DNA from: a virus
Virus record (IMG/VR): IMGVR_UViG_3300020410_000017
Span: 1 to 51,040 of that record
Direction: 5' to 3' (one strand)
Length of the DNA stretch: 51,040 nucleotides
A model generated the notes under the pieces. The model was not told where the DNA came from and ran no database searches. It saw only the letters and a list, made by a program, of their open reading frames with translations. Below are positions 22,181 to 32,084 of this stretch, in pieces (within the stretch, counting starts at the first letter, position 1; every line of letters begins with the position of its first letter). The position numbers and the translations under genes were made by a program.

Positions 22181-25100
22181 TGGCTGGTGACGCAGCAGGT
22201 CAAATCACAGCGTCGTTGACGCTTGATATTAAGGGTTTTACTGACGCCATAAAAAAGGCGCAAGATGCGCTGGATAAGCTTAATGGTCGCACTGGTGGCG
22301 GCGGTGGCGGCGGTGGCGGTGCATCAAAACCCAAGATACCTGGCACGGAAAAGAAAACCCTTAAAGCAATTAGGGAGACCATCAAAAACGTCAAAAGCCT
22401 GTCGGACCAAATTAAGGGCAACAAGGCTACGACTGAACAAGCTAAGCAGGCACTTGCTGGGTACGAAAAGTCTCTTGAACGCCTAGGCGCTACAGTAAAG
22501 AGAGACACCGAGGAATTCAGACAATTCAACAAGGGCATAGCCGCCGTCGGCGGCATGAAGTCGTTTATCAACGTATCAGATACCGCTTCGTCAAAAATGA
22601 GTAAGCTCACCAGTCAGGTTGAAAATGGCGGCAGTAAAATGTCCAATGTTTTTGCCGCAATGTCCACGGGCGGCTCGGGCGCAATGCGGGCCACTGTGAT
22701 GAGTTTTACGAACATCACCGAGGCCTTTCAGAAGGGCCTTATGGGCGGGCGGCAGTTCGCTATGTTCTTCATGGGCGACCTTAGTGATGCTATGATGATT
22801 GGTTCTTTCCACGCATCCGGCTTTGCCAAGGCCGCTGCGGTGGCGACAGGATCCACCAAGGCGCTTCTTATGGGCATGGCCAGGTGGGTAATTCCGGCCC
22901 AGGTAGCCATCACTGCGCTGATGGGCGTTCTTGGTTTGCTCGCCGCGAAGATGGGTTGGTTTGGCGCAAAAACCAAGGGTGCCAAGGAGGAGGTCGCCAA
23001 AGCGACTGCGGTATTTAAGCGTAGCGCAGATCAATTAACGGTCTTAGAGGCCGAGGTTTCAATGGTCGGCGTTGCTTTTTCAGGCTTCATAAAAAGAGCC
23101 AATGAGCTGGAAAAGATTGACATAAACAAAGCGCTAGACCCTATGCAGGCTCTCGCGAGCGCAGCGAATGAGCTAAGCCGAATAAAGCTTGGCAAGTTTG
23201 GTGTTCAAATTCTTCAGATTGCAAATTTTATCACCGAAGCCACGACTGAGGTGGAAAAACTTCGCCAGCGTGTCCTCGACCTTCAGGATGCTTTTGCGAT
23301 GGCCAGGGGCAGTGGTGAACTGCTGCAAGCACAAAAAGAGCTTTCAGGCTTACTCCAAGAGCGCTTGCAGCTTACCAATATGCTTGCGCTCACTGAGGCC
23401 CAGCAAATAGCGAAAAAAGCACTGTCCGAAGATTTGGATAAAAAAATAAACGCCGCAAGAGCGAGAAGAAATTCGCTTGCGAATCACGAGCTTGAACTTA
23501 TTGAAAAGATTAAGGACACCGGCGACAGGGTGGTGGCCCAGGAAAAGATACTTTTAAAAGGCCAGGAAGACAAGCTCAAGTTCGAGAAGGAAATCGCCAA
23601 AATTAAGGCGGAGAACGCAAAAAAAGACACCGCCAAAGACACCGAGAAAAAAGTTGACGAGGCAGCGCAGCAGATGGCAAAAGATTTCGTTGCTGCGACT
23701 CGCGAGTCCATTGCTACGGTCAAGGTTCTTGAAAAACGTATTGAAGAGCTTTACGCCCGCATCAAGGCTGCGCCAACCGCCCAGCAAGAGGGGCTCCTTG
23801 GCGCGCTAGGGGTGAAAAAAACAGAAAAGCAACTCGATGACTTAAACAAGAGCATCGAAAAACGCATAAGCAAAGCGGTCTTTATAGATCCAAAGCTGGC
23901 CCTTGAGCTTGAAGGCATGAAAAATGCCGCAGAACTTCAAAAACAAATGGCGCAAAACGCCGCACTCCAGGCTCGTGAGGCCGAGCGCGTGAAGGACGCC
24001 ATGCTGGTCGCTGCCGCTGCAACAAGAGTAGGTATAAGATTCGGCACCAGTAAAAAATCCCACAGTCAGGCCGCCGTCGCCATGACTCCCTCTCAGATTG
24101 CCGGAGCGAAAAAAGACATCGCTGGGCGCGAAAACATCGCCAGCTTTATGGCCCCCTTGGTCGGTGGCGCAGAAAATGTTTCGCGGATGTTTAAAAAAAT
24201 AGGCCGTGGATCCAGGGACATTGTCAAGTCCATGGGTGACTGGGGGGCCCAGGTTGACGGAACCGCAGAGTCACTCACGCGACTTGGGATGGCCGCAGTG
24301 ACGGCAGCCTCGGTGATGACGGCAACATTTGGACAGGCGGCCATGGGAGATTTTGGGAATTTCATGGCTGGCGCAGGCGGTGCCGCTGGCGCTGGGGTCG
24401 GCGTTGCTATGGGAGTAGATCCCGCAACCGGTCAGGCTGTCGGCGGCGCAATTGGCGGGTTTGCTGACATGCTATTAGGCAAAATGCAGATATCTACTGG
24501 CGGGATGAATGATGACGGCACGGCAGAGACCGTCGGTTTGATGCAAATAATTTCAGACACTTTTGAGCAAAATTTGCTTCCCGCAATAGAGGCCATGAAG
24601 CCATTCGCGTCGGTTTTGTTTTTTGTTGCATCAAGGATGTCCTCTCTTTTTGGAATGATGTTTGACGCTCTTGGTCCACTGATAGACGTATTGGCATCGC
24701 TATTTTTAGACCAACTAAGGCTGGCCATGGCATTCGTTGTTGCCTGGATACCCTTGTTTCAGATGGTTGGGGCCGTGTTTGAGGGATTAGGCCCAGTCAT
24801 AAAAGGATTGTCTCGCGCCCTGATTAATGTGGTGATGATCGTCGCCTTTATTCAGTTAATTATCTCCCAGTTTGTCAGCGCAGTCGTTGGCGGCATTGGC
24901 ACCCTTCTTACCTTCTTGGGGGCGCTTACAGGGGAGCAGGCCTGGGCGACAAAGGTCATGGAAGGCTTCAGCACTGTGGTAATTGACGTTGTTGATGGCC
25001 TGCACGCTTTTCTGTCAGGCATTGGCAACTTTCTGGTTTTTCTTGCCGGTGACAATCCGTTGCTGTCGGCGATGAAAGATCTGGGGAACGATCTCGTAAG

Positions 25101-25446
25101 CACCGCAGATGCATTCAGGGATGCTTTCACTGCCGACCTCGGAGAACTGGGCAAGGAAATTGAGAACGCCGCAGGAAATTATAGAACGCAAAACGATCAA
25201 ATGAAGGAAACAAACAAAGAAGCCTCAAAAGTCCTCAACGCGCCTAAAGGCTTCAAGGTCGAGAAGTATCGTTACGAGGCTATGAATCCCAATCAAACAA
25301 ACCCCTTCACTGGTGCTAGTCTCGACGGCCAGTCCGGCACCGTTATAAACATCGAGAATCTTTTTGTTGATAATTTTACCGATCTTGAACAAGAAATCAG
25401 CAAGCAAAACCAGACAGGCGGAGTCGGGCCGCTTGGGGGATTTTAA
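22180..25446 (+). CDS. Tail tape measure protein, 1088 aa
   Basis: It sets tail length and is ejected with the DNA. A Gly-rich spacer (about residues 38-49) follows the first helix. Long Lys/Glu/Ala coiled-coil stretches cover about 280-600. A Gly/Ala-rich region at about 710-760 and hydrophobic segments (for example around 240-262 and 835-925) would insert in the host membrane. At about 0.15 nm per residue the length predicts a tail of roughly 160 nm. Both ends are TAATG-coupled to neighbours. Confidence 0.9.
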   Translation: MAGDAAGQITASLTLDIKGFTDAIKKAQDALDKLNGRTGGGGGGGGGASKPKIPGTEKKTLKAIRETIKNVKSLSDQIKGNKATTEQAKQALAGYEKSLERLGATVKRDTEEFRQFNKGIAAVGGMKSFINVSDTASSKMSKLTSQVENGGSKMSNVFAAMSTGGSGAMRATVMSFTNITEAFQKGLMGGRQFAMFFMGDLSDAMMIGSFHASGFAKAAAVATGSTKALLMGMARWVIPAQVAITALMGVLGLLAAKMGWFGAKTKGAKEEVAKATAVFKRSADQLTVLEAEVSMVGVAFSGFIKRANELEKIDINKALDPMQALASAANELSRIKLGKFGVQILQIANFITEATTEVEKLRQRVLDLQDAFAMARGSGELLQAQKELSGLLQERLQLTNMLALTEAQQIAKKALSEDLDKKINAARARRNSLANHELELIEKIKDTGDRVVAQEKILLKGQEDKLKFEKEIAKIKAENAKKDTAKDTEKKVDEAAQQMAKDFVAATRESIATVKVLEKRIEELYARIKAAPTAQQEGLLGALGVKKTEKQLDDLNKSIEKRISKAVFIDPKLALELEGMKNAAELQKQMAQNAALQAREAERVKDAMLVAAAATRVGIRFGTSKKSHSQAAVAMTPSQIAGAKKDIAGRENIASFMAPLVGGAENVSRMFKKIGRGSRDIVKSMGDWGAQVDGTAESLTRLGMAAVTAASVMTATFGQAAMGDFGNFMAGAGGAAGAGVGVAMGVDPATGQAVGGAIGGFADMLLGKMQISTGGMNDDGTAETVGLMQIISDTFEQNLLPAIEAMKPFASVLFFVASRMSSLFGMMFDALGPLIDVLASLFLDQLRLAMAFVVAWIPLFQMVGAVFEGLGPVIKGLSRALINVVMIVAFIQLIISQFVSAVVGGIGTLLTFLGALTGEQAWATKVMEGFSTVVIDVVDGLHAFLSGIGNFLVFLAGDNPLLSAMKDLGNDLVSTADAFRDAFTADLGELGKEIENAAGNYRTQNDQMKETNKEASKVLNAPKGFKVEKYRYEAMNPNQTNPFTGASLDGQSGTVINIENLFVDNFTDLEQEISKQNQTGGVGPLGGF

Positions 25447-26273
25447 TGGCTTTTTGCACCATCAACGGATTCAACATCCCCATCGAGGACCGTGCAGCGG
25501 GTTCGGATATCGACCTCATAGGCCGTCCTCAGCGCGGAATAACGGGCACCGGCGACGGGTCTTTTTTTACCAGCAAGCGCACGTTCAACCTCAAGACTCC
25601 GGTGGTGGAAAACGCTGACTTTTTAGCGTATCAAGGCTTGATCAACGGCGAAGGTCACGTCATACCGCTTCAGGAAAATCTTTACACTGCCGACGGGATC
25701 GGGCCCACAAGGGGCGGCGCTCTAGTCCCTACGTTTGTGGCCACCGCTAACAAATTTGATGGCGGCGATTATTATGTTGAGTATGGTGGCTTTTCTGTGT
25801 GGAGCGCGGAGCAGATAAACCATACTGCCGCAAGCGATTTTACGGTTTGCTGGGTAACTGAAAAATCTCCTTCTGGCCATCATATTCTTGCGATAACCGG
25901 CACCGGCGCAACGTCTGACCCTTCCGTGTCAAAGTATAAGGATGGCACCACGTCCACTGGCTCCGAGTTTAACAACGTCCAGCTTTCCGCTGACGGGCTC
26001 CTTATTTTTGCTGTAAGCGGCGCTGCTGAGTATAAAAAAATTCACGAAATTGTTTATCTGCCCTTTAAGCTCACCGCATCGCAAATGGAAACCATCACAA
26101 CCCGCACTAAACGCTTCAGTGCGTTGCCGTACATTGCGGTGTCAGGAGATATGGTTGGCGATGAAACAGTGACTTGCGCGGGCACGTCTGGTACATCGGA
26201 TTTTGTACCTTCAAGCTTTTCAGGCACATTCGGTGCCAACAACAGCCTTTCGTTTACCTTGCGGGAAAAATAG
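25446..26273 (+). CDS. Distal tail protein paralogue 1, 275 aa
   Basis: A beta-rich protein directly after the tape measure, where distal tail proteins are encoded. It shares the pattern FLAYQGLINGEGHVIPLQENLYTADGIGPTRGG with the next protein (GLILGRGHSFSFNEGMYSSRGLGPNR), so the two arose by duplication. The start overlaps the tape-measure stop. A role in the tail-tip ring is inferred from position. Confidence 0.65.
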   Translation: MAFCTINGFNIPIEDRAAGSDIDLIGRPQRGITGTGDGSFFTSKRTFNLKTPVVENADFLAYQGLINGEGHVIPLQENLYTADGIGPTRGGALVPTFVATANKFDGGDYYVEYGGFSVWSAEQINHTAASDFTVCWVTEKSPSGHHILAITGTGATSDPSVSKYKDGTTSTGSEFNNVQLSADGLLIFAVSGAAEYKKIHEIVYLPFKLTASQMETITTRTKRFSALPYIAVSGDMVGDETVTCAGTSGTSDFVPSSFSGTFGANNSLSFTLREK

Positions 26274-27106
26274 TGGCGTTTTTAAAGTTGAATAATTACC
26301 TGGTGCCGGTGGCTGCCGAGTCGGTTAGTATCCAGCGCTCCAGCATTGGCCGCACAGGCCGCTCTTACGGCGGAACTTATACGTCGGCTGAAAAATATAG
26401 CAAACGCACCATTTCTGGGTCCACAACGCCCATGAGTTATGCCGACGCGATGGCGACCGAAGGCCTTATTCTTGGTCGCGGGCATTCTTTTAGTTTTAAC
26501 GAAGGAATGTATTCGTCGCGTGGCCTTGGGCCGAATCGCTCCTACGCATCCATTTGGCATCCGACTGGCGGTGAGGACAACGGTCCATATCTGGAAACAA
26601 AAGGCACGACACTGGAGCTGGAATGGAGAATCCCATCTATGTTTTCCGGTGACTGGTGCGTTTCTTTTTTCTATTATGACGCCGCAATTCCAGAGTGGCA
26701 GGGCTGGGCGGCCCTGGGCAATGGGGCAGCAACACAAAAATTTTACAGATGGGGAACCGGATACAGCGGACTCCAGGGCTCGACTGCCGCCTTTGATTCA
26801 GAGTTTGCCGTAGACAGTGCGGGCTATTTTACATGCGCCACGGACAGCAAAATAGATGACATGCAATTTTTTCCATACCACCCCACTGTAAACATGCTGG
26901 AGTCATGGAAGGACGTGCGCACGGCAGGAACCCATACAAACCCCTTCAGCCCATTGCCAAACCTTTATCTTTCGGGTGACTGTGTTCCCGAAGATCAGAT
27001 CGAAGTTTTCGGCACGGTCACAGCGATTGATTACGTGCAGGGCGCGATCGACGGCTCGTTTCAAAGCAATCTCATCACGCTTGAGTTTACATTGGAGGAG
27101 GTATGA
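26273..27106 (+). CDS. Distal tail protein paralogue 2, 277 aa
   Basis: The start is GTG at 26273, overlapping the previous stop (TAGTG); the aligned N termini (MAF..NGFNIPI and MAFLKLNNYLVPV) confirm it. The first 100 residues are clearly homologous to the preceding protein, while the C-terminal parts differ more. Its stop overlaps the tip protein start (ATGA). Two tandem paralogues suggest a hetero-oligomeric ring between tube and tip. Confidence 0.7.
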   Translation: MAFLKLNNYLVPVAAESVSIQRSSIGRTGRSYGGTYTSAEKYSKRTISGSTTPMSYADAMATEGLILGRGHSFSFNEGMYSSRGLGPNRSYASIWHPTGGEDNGPYLETKGTTLELEWRIPSMFSGDWCVSFFYYDAAIPEWQGWAALGNGAATQKFYRWGTGYSGLQGSTAAFDSEFAVDSAGYFTCATDSKIDDMQFFPYHPTVNMLESWKDVRTAGTHTNPFSPLPNLYLSGDCVPEDQIEVFGTVTAIDYVQGAIDGSFQSNLITLEFTLEEV

Positions 27107-30100
27107 GAATATTCACCAACGCTCGCGGCGTTCCTCCGAAGCTTCGCGCTACCACTATTCGTGCGTTTGCGCCCGATAAGGATTACAGTTCCTTCGGCGG
27201 CATTAAAGATCTTTTAAGCACCAAGGAGCTTGGTTTTGCCTCGACACCAACTACGACCGCAGACTGCCCAGTTTCCGGTGCTCGCGTTTTCGATGGCACC
27301 AATTACGCTTACGACTCGGCAGCGTCAGGAGATCACGCATCCTTAACCGGTGAATGCACCTGGCAAGCTTGGGTTTATATCGACAGTGTTCAAGTAAAGA
27401 ATTCTGCTTATGCTTTTTCGTACTCTGCATCAAGCGAGACATCCGCCACCAACATTATGCTCTCCATTAAGGTGGCGTCATCAGGCGGAACACCTGCGAC
27501 ATTGCGTTCATTTTGGGAGTACGGCAGCGGATCGAACCAAGAAGCCCAGTCTGATCAAAAACCGCCCACAGACGAATGGTGCCACATCGCCATGGTGCGA
27601 GAAGACGATCCTGATAACGCTGGCAAGTGCCGTATGAAATTTTACATCAACGGCTGCCAGACTCGTGACTCGGACGGCGCTTTGGAGGTTTTTGATAACA
27701 GCGGCGCGGGCTACGAGTACCCCACGGGCGGATCCAGTGCTCGGTGGACCTATGGGAACGTACACGGCGCAACTGGCAATTATTTTACGGGCCGTGTTGG
27801 CCCTGCCACGGCGTGCTCTGAGGCCTTGACGGACGCCGACATACAGGAAGATTACCGGCGTGGCTTGGGGTGGGCGACTGGCAACAGGGCTCATGTGCGT
27901 GTTCTCGTCGAGGACAATTTTGGCAACATGCAAGATTTAAGCAAGGTGCCATCTCCTGACGGCGGCACGGTGGACATGCTTCAGGGCGTCCGCATTGACG
28001 ACAGCGTTGACAAGCGTGTAACCACCGGCACCGTTAGTATTTTTAGGGCCCACGGCAGAGTGAACCTGTCCCCTCTTATGTCTGAGAGTTATCTAAACCG
28101 AGCCACCGCCGCCAATACCCTGTCGAATAGAACATACCCAACCCAGACTGATACTTCATACACCGCCCCTACCGCAGCTGATCCAACAACCTTCTTGAAC
28201 ATCGGGCGATCAATAAAAATACAAATGTCAAGAATGCCCTACGGGCTATATCCCGACGAGGTAACAAGTTTTTCGGATACAGGATCGGATTGGTATAATT
28301 TGCTAGTTGGCTATGTTGACGTGGTTGATTTTGGTAAAGACGTTATCTCGATCAATATCAGAGACCAGGGCGCGTTACTGGCAGATGCTTTTATCGAAGC
28401 AGATGATGATGAGAGTGATGAACGGTTTGTTCCCGATAACACTTCCCTGTACGACGCAATAGATAATGTGGTTGACGAGAACTGGAAAAGCCCATTCGGA
28501 ATAACGAGCCACCCAGTTCTTTACGAGCCCGTTGGCGCGGATTGGCTGTTGTCGGAAGGCACCATCGCTCGTGACTTGGTTTTGTCGGCCATCAACAAAT
28601 TGGCATCTCAAATCGCGTGGATGGTTCGCTACAAATGGGATAAAGGTTTCGGCACAGACCGGCAAGATTTCAGGCTGACGCTACACGAGCCAGACCGCGA
28701 AAAAGTCTTAGCGGATAGTTTTATTTCAGCAGACGACTATGTAGATTTATCCAAACTAAGTCTCGATATTTCAGGCGTTAGAAATGCGGTAAAAATTGCC
28801 TATTATGCGCTGAAGTTTGACACCACATTGCCGCTTGGGCGGCGCGGGCCGAATGACTTTCCTGCAATAACCCACCCGTCCTCCCTCGCTCCCGTTCAGA
28901 ATACTCTTACATATGAAGACCCAGAATCTATAAGCAAGTATGGGCGCAGATACATGGAGCTGCAAGAGTCTGCGGAAGACCTTATTGATAGCAGCATCGA
29001 GGCCGCCCGAATGGGCAATGGTATTCTTAACGACCTAAAAGAGCCATTGGCCCACACCAGCCTTAATGCCAAGGATCTGGTCGAGGTTGAGCTTAATGAC
29101 ATGTTGTCCATCGAGGCCAACGATCAATCTTTTGACTCAGATCAAAATTACGCCGTGTCTACCATAAACATGGACATGAAGAATGGATTTGTAGATGTAT
29201 CCTTTGGCCTGCGCGGCACCCCCTCATCGGGTTCAAACCGCCACATAAGCATGCAGCGAACAAGCAACACCGGCCCGCAGGCTCCCTTTAGCGCTCGCGA
29301 CGGCACCCGCCCCACTCTGACTGCCCTCATGGAGCAAATGCGCCCCCTGGAGGCGCTGGGGGCTTTTGGCGGCCAAGACCCAGCCATCCCAAACCAAGGC
29401 TTTGAACAGTGGGGTGGTGGTCACGGCGGAAACCTTTCAGAGCCCATAGGGTGGACGACCACTGGCGGAACATGGGGGTCTGCGGATGATGTTTACGTTA
29501 AGGCCATTGGCGACGGTGCTGTGACTGGTCAAACGGGAAGTTTTTTGATTGATTTAACTGACGCTGCGGGCGCGATAACCTCTGAGTTTTTTGCGATAAG
29601 AGCGGGCGTCCCATATGTTATAAAGCTGCGGGCCGCCACAACAAACATCGCAAACACTGTCGGCGGAACGATTAGCTATTATCTCACCAGAAAAGACACA
29701 AGCGCTGTTTCCACTGCGTCGTTGTCTGCCACTGCCCTTAGCGCGATTGATCTTGTCGAAGAAAAACAATTTTATGTTACTGCGCCATCGTCGGGCGTTG
29801 CCTTTGCCCGTGTGGAAATCTCGCCAGGATCCGTTGCGGCATCTTCAAGCGTGTACTTAGACATGGTTCGCCTGACAGAGTGCGAGCCCTTTTTGCGGGC
29901 CACGACTGCCGGATACCAGCTTTTCACGACAGGAAAAACAGCCTTTGACGAGTTTACAAAGATAAACCTTGATAGTGTAACCCTAGACATTGGAGACAAC
30001 TTCACCGGCGGTCCCGCACATCAATACGTCGCGCCAGAAGACGGCCTGTATGAAGTATCGGCATGTGTTGACTTGACCCTGGTGGCCGACTCCGACCCAA

Positions 30101-30411
30101 GTTTTTCAATCACTGGAACAACTTATTCTTTCAGCAGAGGCGGCCACGGCATATCGTGCATTGTTAGGCATAACTCAGATCGCTATGCCGTTGGGCAAGT
30201 GGGAGCGCCTTTAAGGTACGATCTTGATGGAACGGACTACTCCTATTCGGCCACCAGCAGCGTCACCACAAAGCTGAAAATGAACAAAGGCGACACGATA
30301 GACATGGGCTACGCAGGGCTTATATATTTTAGCGAAACCGGTGCCGCATTTTCCGTAAACCCGAATTCGACATTTCTAACCGTAACCCTTTTAAACGGAG
30401 AGAAAAGATGA
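27103..30411 (+). CDS. Mosaic tail-tip protein: LamG-like, hub, carbohydrate-binding-like and C1q-like domains, 1102 aa
   Basis: Residues 45-260 form a LamG/concanavalin-like domain (ARVFDGTNYAY, TWQAWVYID, DEWCHIAMVRE, KFYINGCQ). Residues 270-710 contain hub-type sequence (VGYVDVVDFGKDVISINIRDQG and a helical segment with YGRRYMELQESAEDLIDSSIEAARMGNGIL) like receptor-binding tip proteins. Residues 765-930 resemble a jelly-roll carbohydrate-binding module (IPNQGFEQW, IGWTTTGGTWGS). The last 160 residues (AFDEFTKINLDSVTLDIGDNF, YVAPEDGLYEVSACVDL, LKMNKGDTI) match C1q/TNF-like trimeric tips. It is probably the main host-recognition protein. Confidence 0.75.
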   Translation: MRIFTNARGVPPKLRATTIRAFAPDKDYSSFGGIKDLLSTKELGFASTPTTTADCPVSGARVFDGTNYAYDSAASGDHASLTGECTWQAWVYIDSVQVKNSAYAFSYSASSETSATNIMLSIKVASSGGTPATLRSFWEYGSGSNQEAQSDQKPPTDEWCHIAMVREDDPDNAGKCRMKFYINGCQTRDSDGALEVFDNSGAGYEYPTGGSSARWTYGNVHGATGNYFTGRVGPATACSEALTDADIQEDYRRGLGWATGNRAHVRVLVEDNFGNMQDLSKVPSPDGGTVDMLQGVRIDDSVDKRVTTGTVSIFRAHGRVNLSPLMSESYLNRATAANTLSNRTYPTQTDTSYTAPTAADPTTFLNIGRSIKIQMSRMPYGLYPDEVTSFSDTGSDWYNLLVGYVDVVDFGKDVISINIRDQGALLADAFIEADDDESDERFVPDNTSLYDAIDNVVDENWKSPFGITSHPVLYEPVGADWLLSEGTIARDLVLSAINKLASQIAWMVRYKWDKGFGTDRQDFRLTLHEPDREKVLADSFISADDYVDLSKLSLDISGVRNAVKIAYYALKFDTTLPLGRRGPNDFPAITHPSSLAPVQNTLTYEDPESISKYGRRYMELQESAEDLIDSSIEAARMGNGILNDLKEPLAHTSLNAKDLVEVELNDMLSIEANDQSFDSDQNYAVSTINMDMKNGFVDVSFGLRGTPSSGSNRHISMQRTSNTGPQAPFSARDGTRPTLTALMEQMRPLEALGAFGGQDPAIPNQGFEQWGGGHGGNLSEPIGWTTTGGTWGSADDVYVKAIGDGAVTGQTGSFLIDLTDAAGAITSEFFAIRAGVPYVIKLRAATTNIANTVGGTISYYLTRKDTSAVSTASLSATALSAIDLVEEKQFYVTAPSSGVAFARVEISPGSVAASSSVYLDMVRLTECEPFLRATTAGYQLFTTGKTAFDEFTKINLDSVTLDIGDNFTGGPAHQYVAPEDGLYEVSACVDLTLVADSDPSFSITGTTYSFSRGGHGISCIVRHNSDRYAVGQVGAPLRYDLDGTDYSYSATSSVTTKLKMNKGDTIDMGYAGLIYFSETGAAFSVNPNSTFLTVTLLNGEKR

Positions 30412-30908
30412 TTAAAAGCATCGCGCTTTTCGTTTTAGGTGCGATGTTGTGTTGCGTATATGTAGCGATCTTTCGAGCACCCGTCAGGGCGGTCATGATT
30501 GAGGACATTTCCTACGCTGAGCTTTCTGGCTCAGAGATCAGATATGATATAGATCTCTACAACTCGGCAACGGGAATATGGGTTGGGGCCATCAGCGATG
30601 TTTTATTCTTTGATCCTCGTGTAAATTTTGAAATTTTTTATGTGCCATGCGAAAAAGAAATAGGCGACCTTTGCGAAGCTCCTCCGGCTGTTTTTTGGGC
30701 GAGATATATTCACAAAAAGCACCCAATGGAATTTAAGCTGACTCAGTATTTCCTGGAGGATGGTCCGCATAGCATGCCGCCCGACCACCCCTTTTTTTTA
30801 AAGCTAAAAAAGGAGGTTTTTAATCATTTTTGCCGAAAAACACAGCTTTGCGTAGGAAAAGAAAAATATGGATCTGGATATAAAATTTTTAATTTCGATT
30901 TTGACTAG
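30408..30908 (+). CDS. Unknown protein with N-terminal membrane segment, 166 aa
   Basis: Not recognised. Residues 3-24 (KSIALFVLGAMLCCVYVAIF) form a signal anchor or signal peptide; the remaining 140 residues carry five Cys and would lie in the periplasm. The start overlaps the tip gene stop (ATGA). It opens the lysis block, so a spanin-like or envelope role is possible, but the sequence alone does not show it. Confidence 0.65.
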   Translation: MIKSIALFVLGAMLCCVYVAIFRAPVRAVMIEDISYAELSGSEIRYDIDLYNSATGIWVGAISDVLFFDPRVNFEIFYVPCEKEIGDLCEAPPAVFWARYIHKKHPMEFKLTQYFLEDGPHSMPPDHPFFLKLKKEVFNHFCRKTQLCVGKEKYGSGYKIFNFDFD

Positions 30909-31128
30909 CGGCGCTGGGATTGGGGCGGCATGGGGTCATTCTCAGTCAAAAATCCAGGCTCTTACTTCTCGCGTGGAAGAGATAAAAAAAGAAAAAGCTT
31001 CGCTCGAAAAAGTTGAAAATGTGTTAGAAAGATTAGTCGGAATTGAGGAACGGCTTGTGGATAGGATCACTGCCGTGGATGAAAACCTCAAGGAAGTAAA
31101 AGAAGACATAAAAGCATTAAGGGGATAG
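30868..31128 (+). CDS. Membrane-anchored coiled-coil protein, 86 aa
   Basis: A short hydrophobic segment (residues 6-21) is followed by a 60-residue coiled coil (SRVEEIKKEKASLEKVENVLERLVGIEERLVDRI). This form fits a small lysis-associated protein of the XhlA or spanin type. It overlaps the previous gene by 41 bases, with AGGAAAAG as its binding site, an arrangement typical of compact lysis cassettes. Confidence 0.6.
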   Translation: MDLDIKFLISILTSGAGIGAAWGHSQSKIQALTSRVEEIKKEKASLEKVENVLERLVGIEERLVDRITAVDENLKEVKEDIKALRG

Positions 31129-31136
31129 GAGTAGAG

Positions 31137-31421
31137 ATGGAACCAGCAACCCATTCACTTTTAGCCGCTGGTGCAATTGCGGCGTTTATCAGGGCTTTTG
31201 TGCCCGTTTTAAAGAGCAAGAGATTTGGCGAGGTCTGGCAAAGATCCCCCAAGTGGCTGCGGCCTGCTATTTTGATGGTGTTCGCAGCGGCCCTTGCGCT
31301 TTGTGACTCTTTTCTGTCCGGCATGCCTGTCTCTAGCGCACTGCTTGCTGCCCTGGCCGCGCTCGGCGGTGCCGTGGGCACATACGAGACCCAAAAGGGA
31401 GTCTCGAAAAGTGGGGGATAA
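31137..31421 (+). CDS. Holin-like protein, 94 aa
   Basis: Two hydrophobic segments (about residues 7-22 and 46-60, then an Ala/Leu-rich stretch at 66-82) surround a basic loop (KSKRFGEVWQRSPKWLRP). Size, topology and position just before the amidase support a holin that opens the inner membrane. GGAG lies eight bases before the start. The amidase start lies inside the end of this gene. Confidence 0.65.
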   Translation: MEPATHSLLAAGAIAAFIRAFVPVLKSKRFGEVWQRSPKWLRPAILMVFAAALALCDSFLSGMPVSSALLAALAALGGAVGTYETQKGVSKSGG

Positions 31422-32052
31422 TACTCCAATCGACGACGACATACAGCGCCGTGTGCTGGAATCTGATTATCGCGTAAACATAAACTCTCTTCGGCCTGTG
31501 CGGCAAAGCACCAAGTACGTTGTCTTGCACCGAATCGGCGTGGGTCGATGCGCTATTGATGTTGAGCGTTTTTTTACCGAAACACCGGAAGGCGTAGCCA
31601 CGGTTACGGTGCGCCCCCAGCGCATTGCTGAAACCATAAAAAAATGGAAGCTAAACGGCATACCGGAGCGCTACAAAGCACGGGCGTTTGTTCCTTATCA
31701 TTTTGTCATTGGGTTAAATGGCCAGATCACGCAGTTTCTTGATCATGACGCTCGCGGTGCTCACTGCTACGGGTTCAACAGTCACAGCGTTGGCGTTGCG
31801 TGCATTGGCGATTTTCGGATTGAAAAGGCCACCGACGCACAAATGTATGCCTCAATGGTTCTTTGCAGGGATCTTTTGTTTAAATATGGGGACACTGTTC
31901 GCATAAAAAGACATGACGACTTGCGCCGCGCCAACAACCAACGTATCAAGGGCTGCCCAGGGCGGAACTTCCCTTTTGAGCGGATCAAGAAATGGTCAGA
32001 AACAGCATTAAAAAACAAAATGCAGCTTGACGCAGAGATCGACAAAGAGTAA
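31411..32052 (+). CDS. Endolysin: N-acetylmuramoyl-L-alanine amidase (Amidase_2), 213 aa
   Basis: It cuts the amide bond between MurNAc and the stem peptide. The zinc ligands are H40 (YVVLH), H168 (RHDDL) and C182 (GCPGRNF); Y96 (PYHFVI) fits the catalytic Tyr of T7-type amidases. GAHCYGFNSHSVGVACIGDF is the conserved middle. The start is GTG at 31411 with AGGGAG upstream, overlapping the holin end. There is no signal peptide, so release depends on the holin. Confidence 0.9.
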   Translation: MGDNTPIDDDIQRRVLESDYRVNINSLRPVRQSTKYVVLHRIGVGRCAIDVERFFTETPEGVATVTVRPQRIAETIKKWKLNGIPERYKARAFVPYHFVIGLNGQITQFLDHDARGAHCYGFNSHSVGVACIGDFRIEKATDAQMYASMVLCRDLLFKYGDTVRIKRHDDLRRANNQRIKGCPGRNFPFERIKKWSETALKNKMQLDAEIDKE

Positions 32053-32084
32053 AATATAAGCAACCAACAAAAAAGGAGAGCTAA

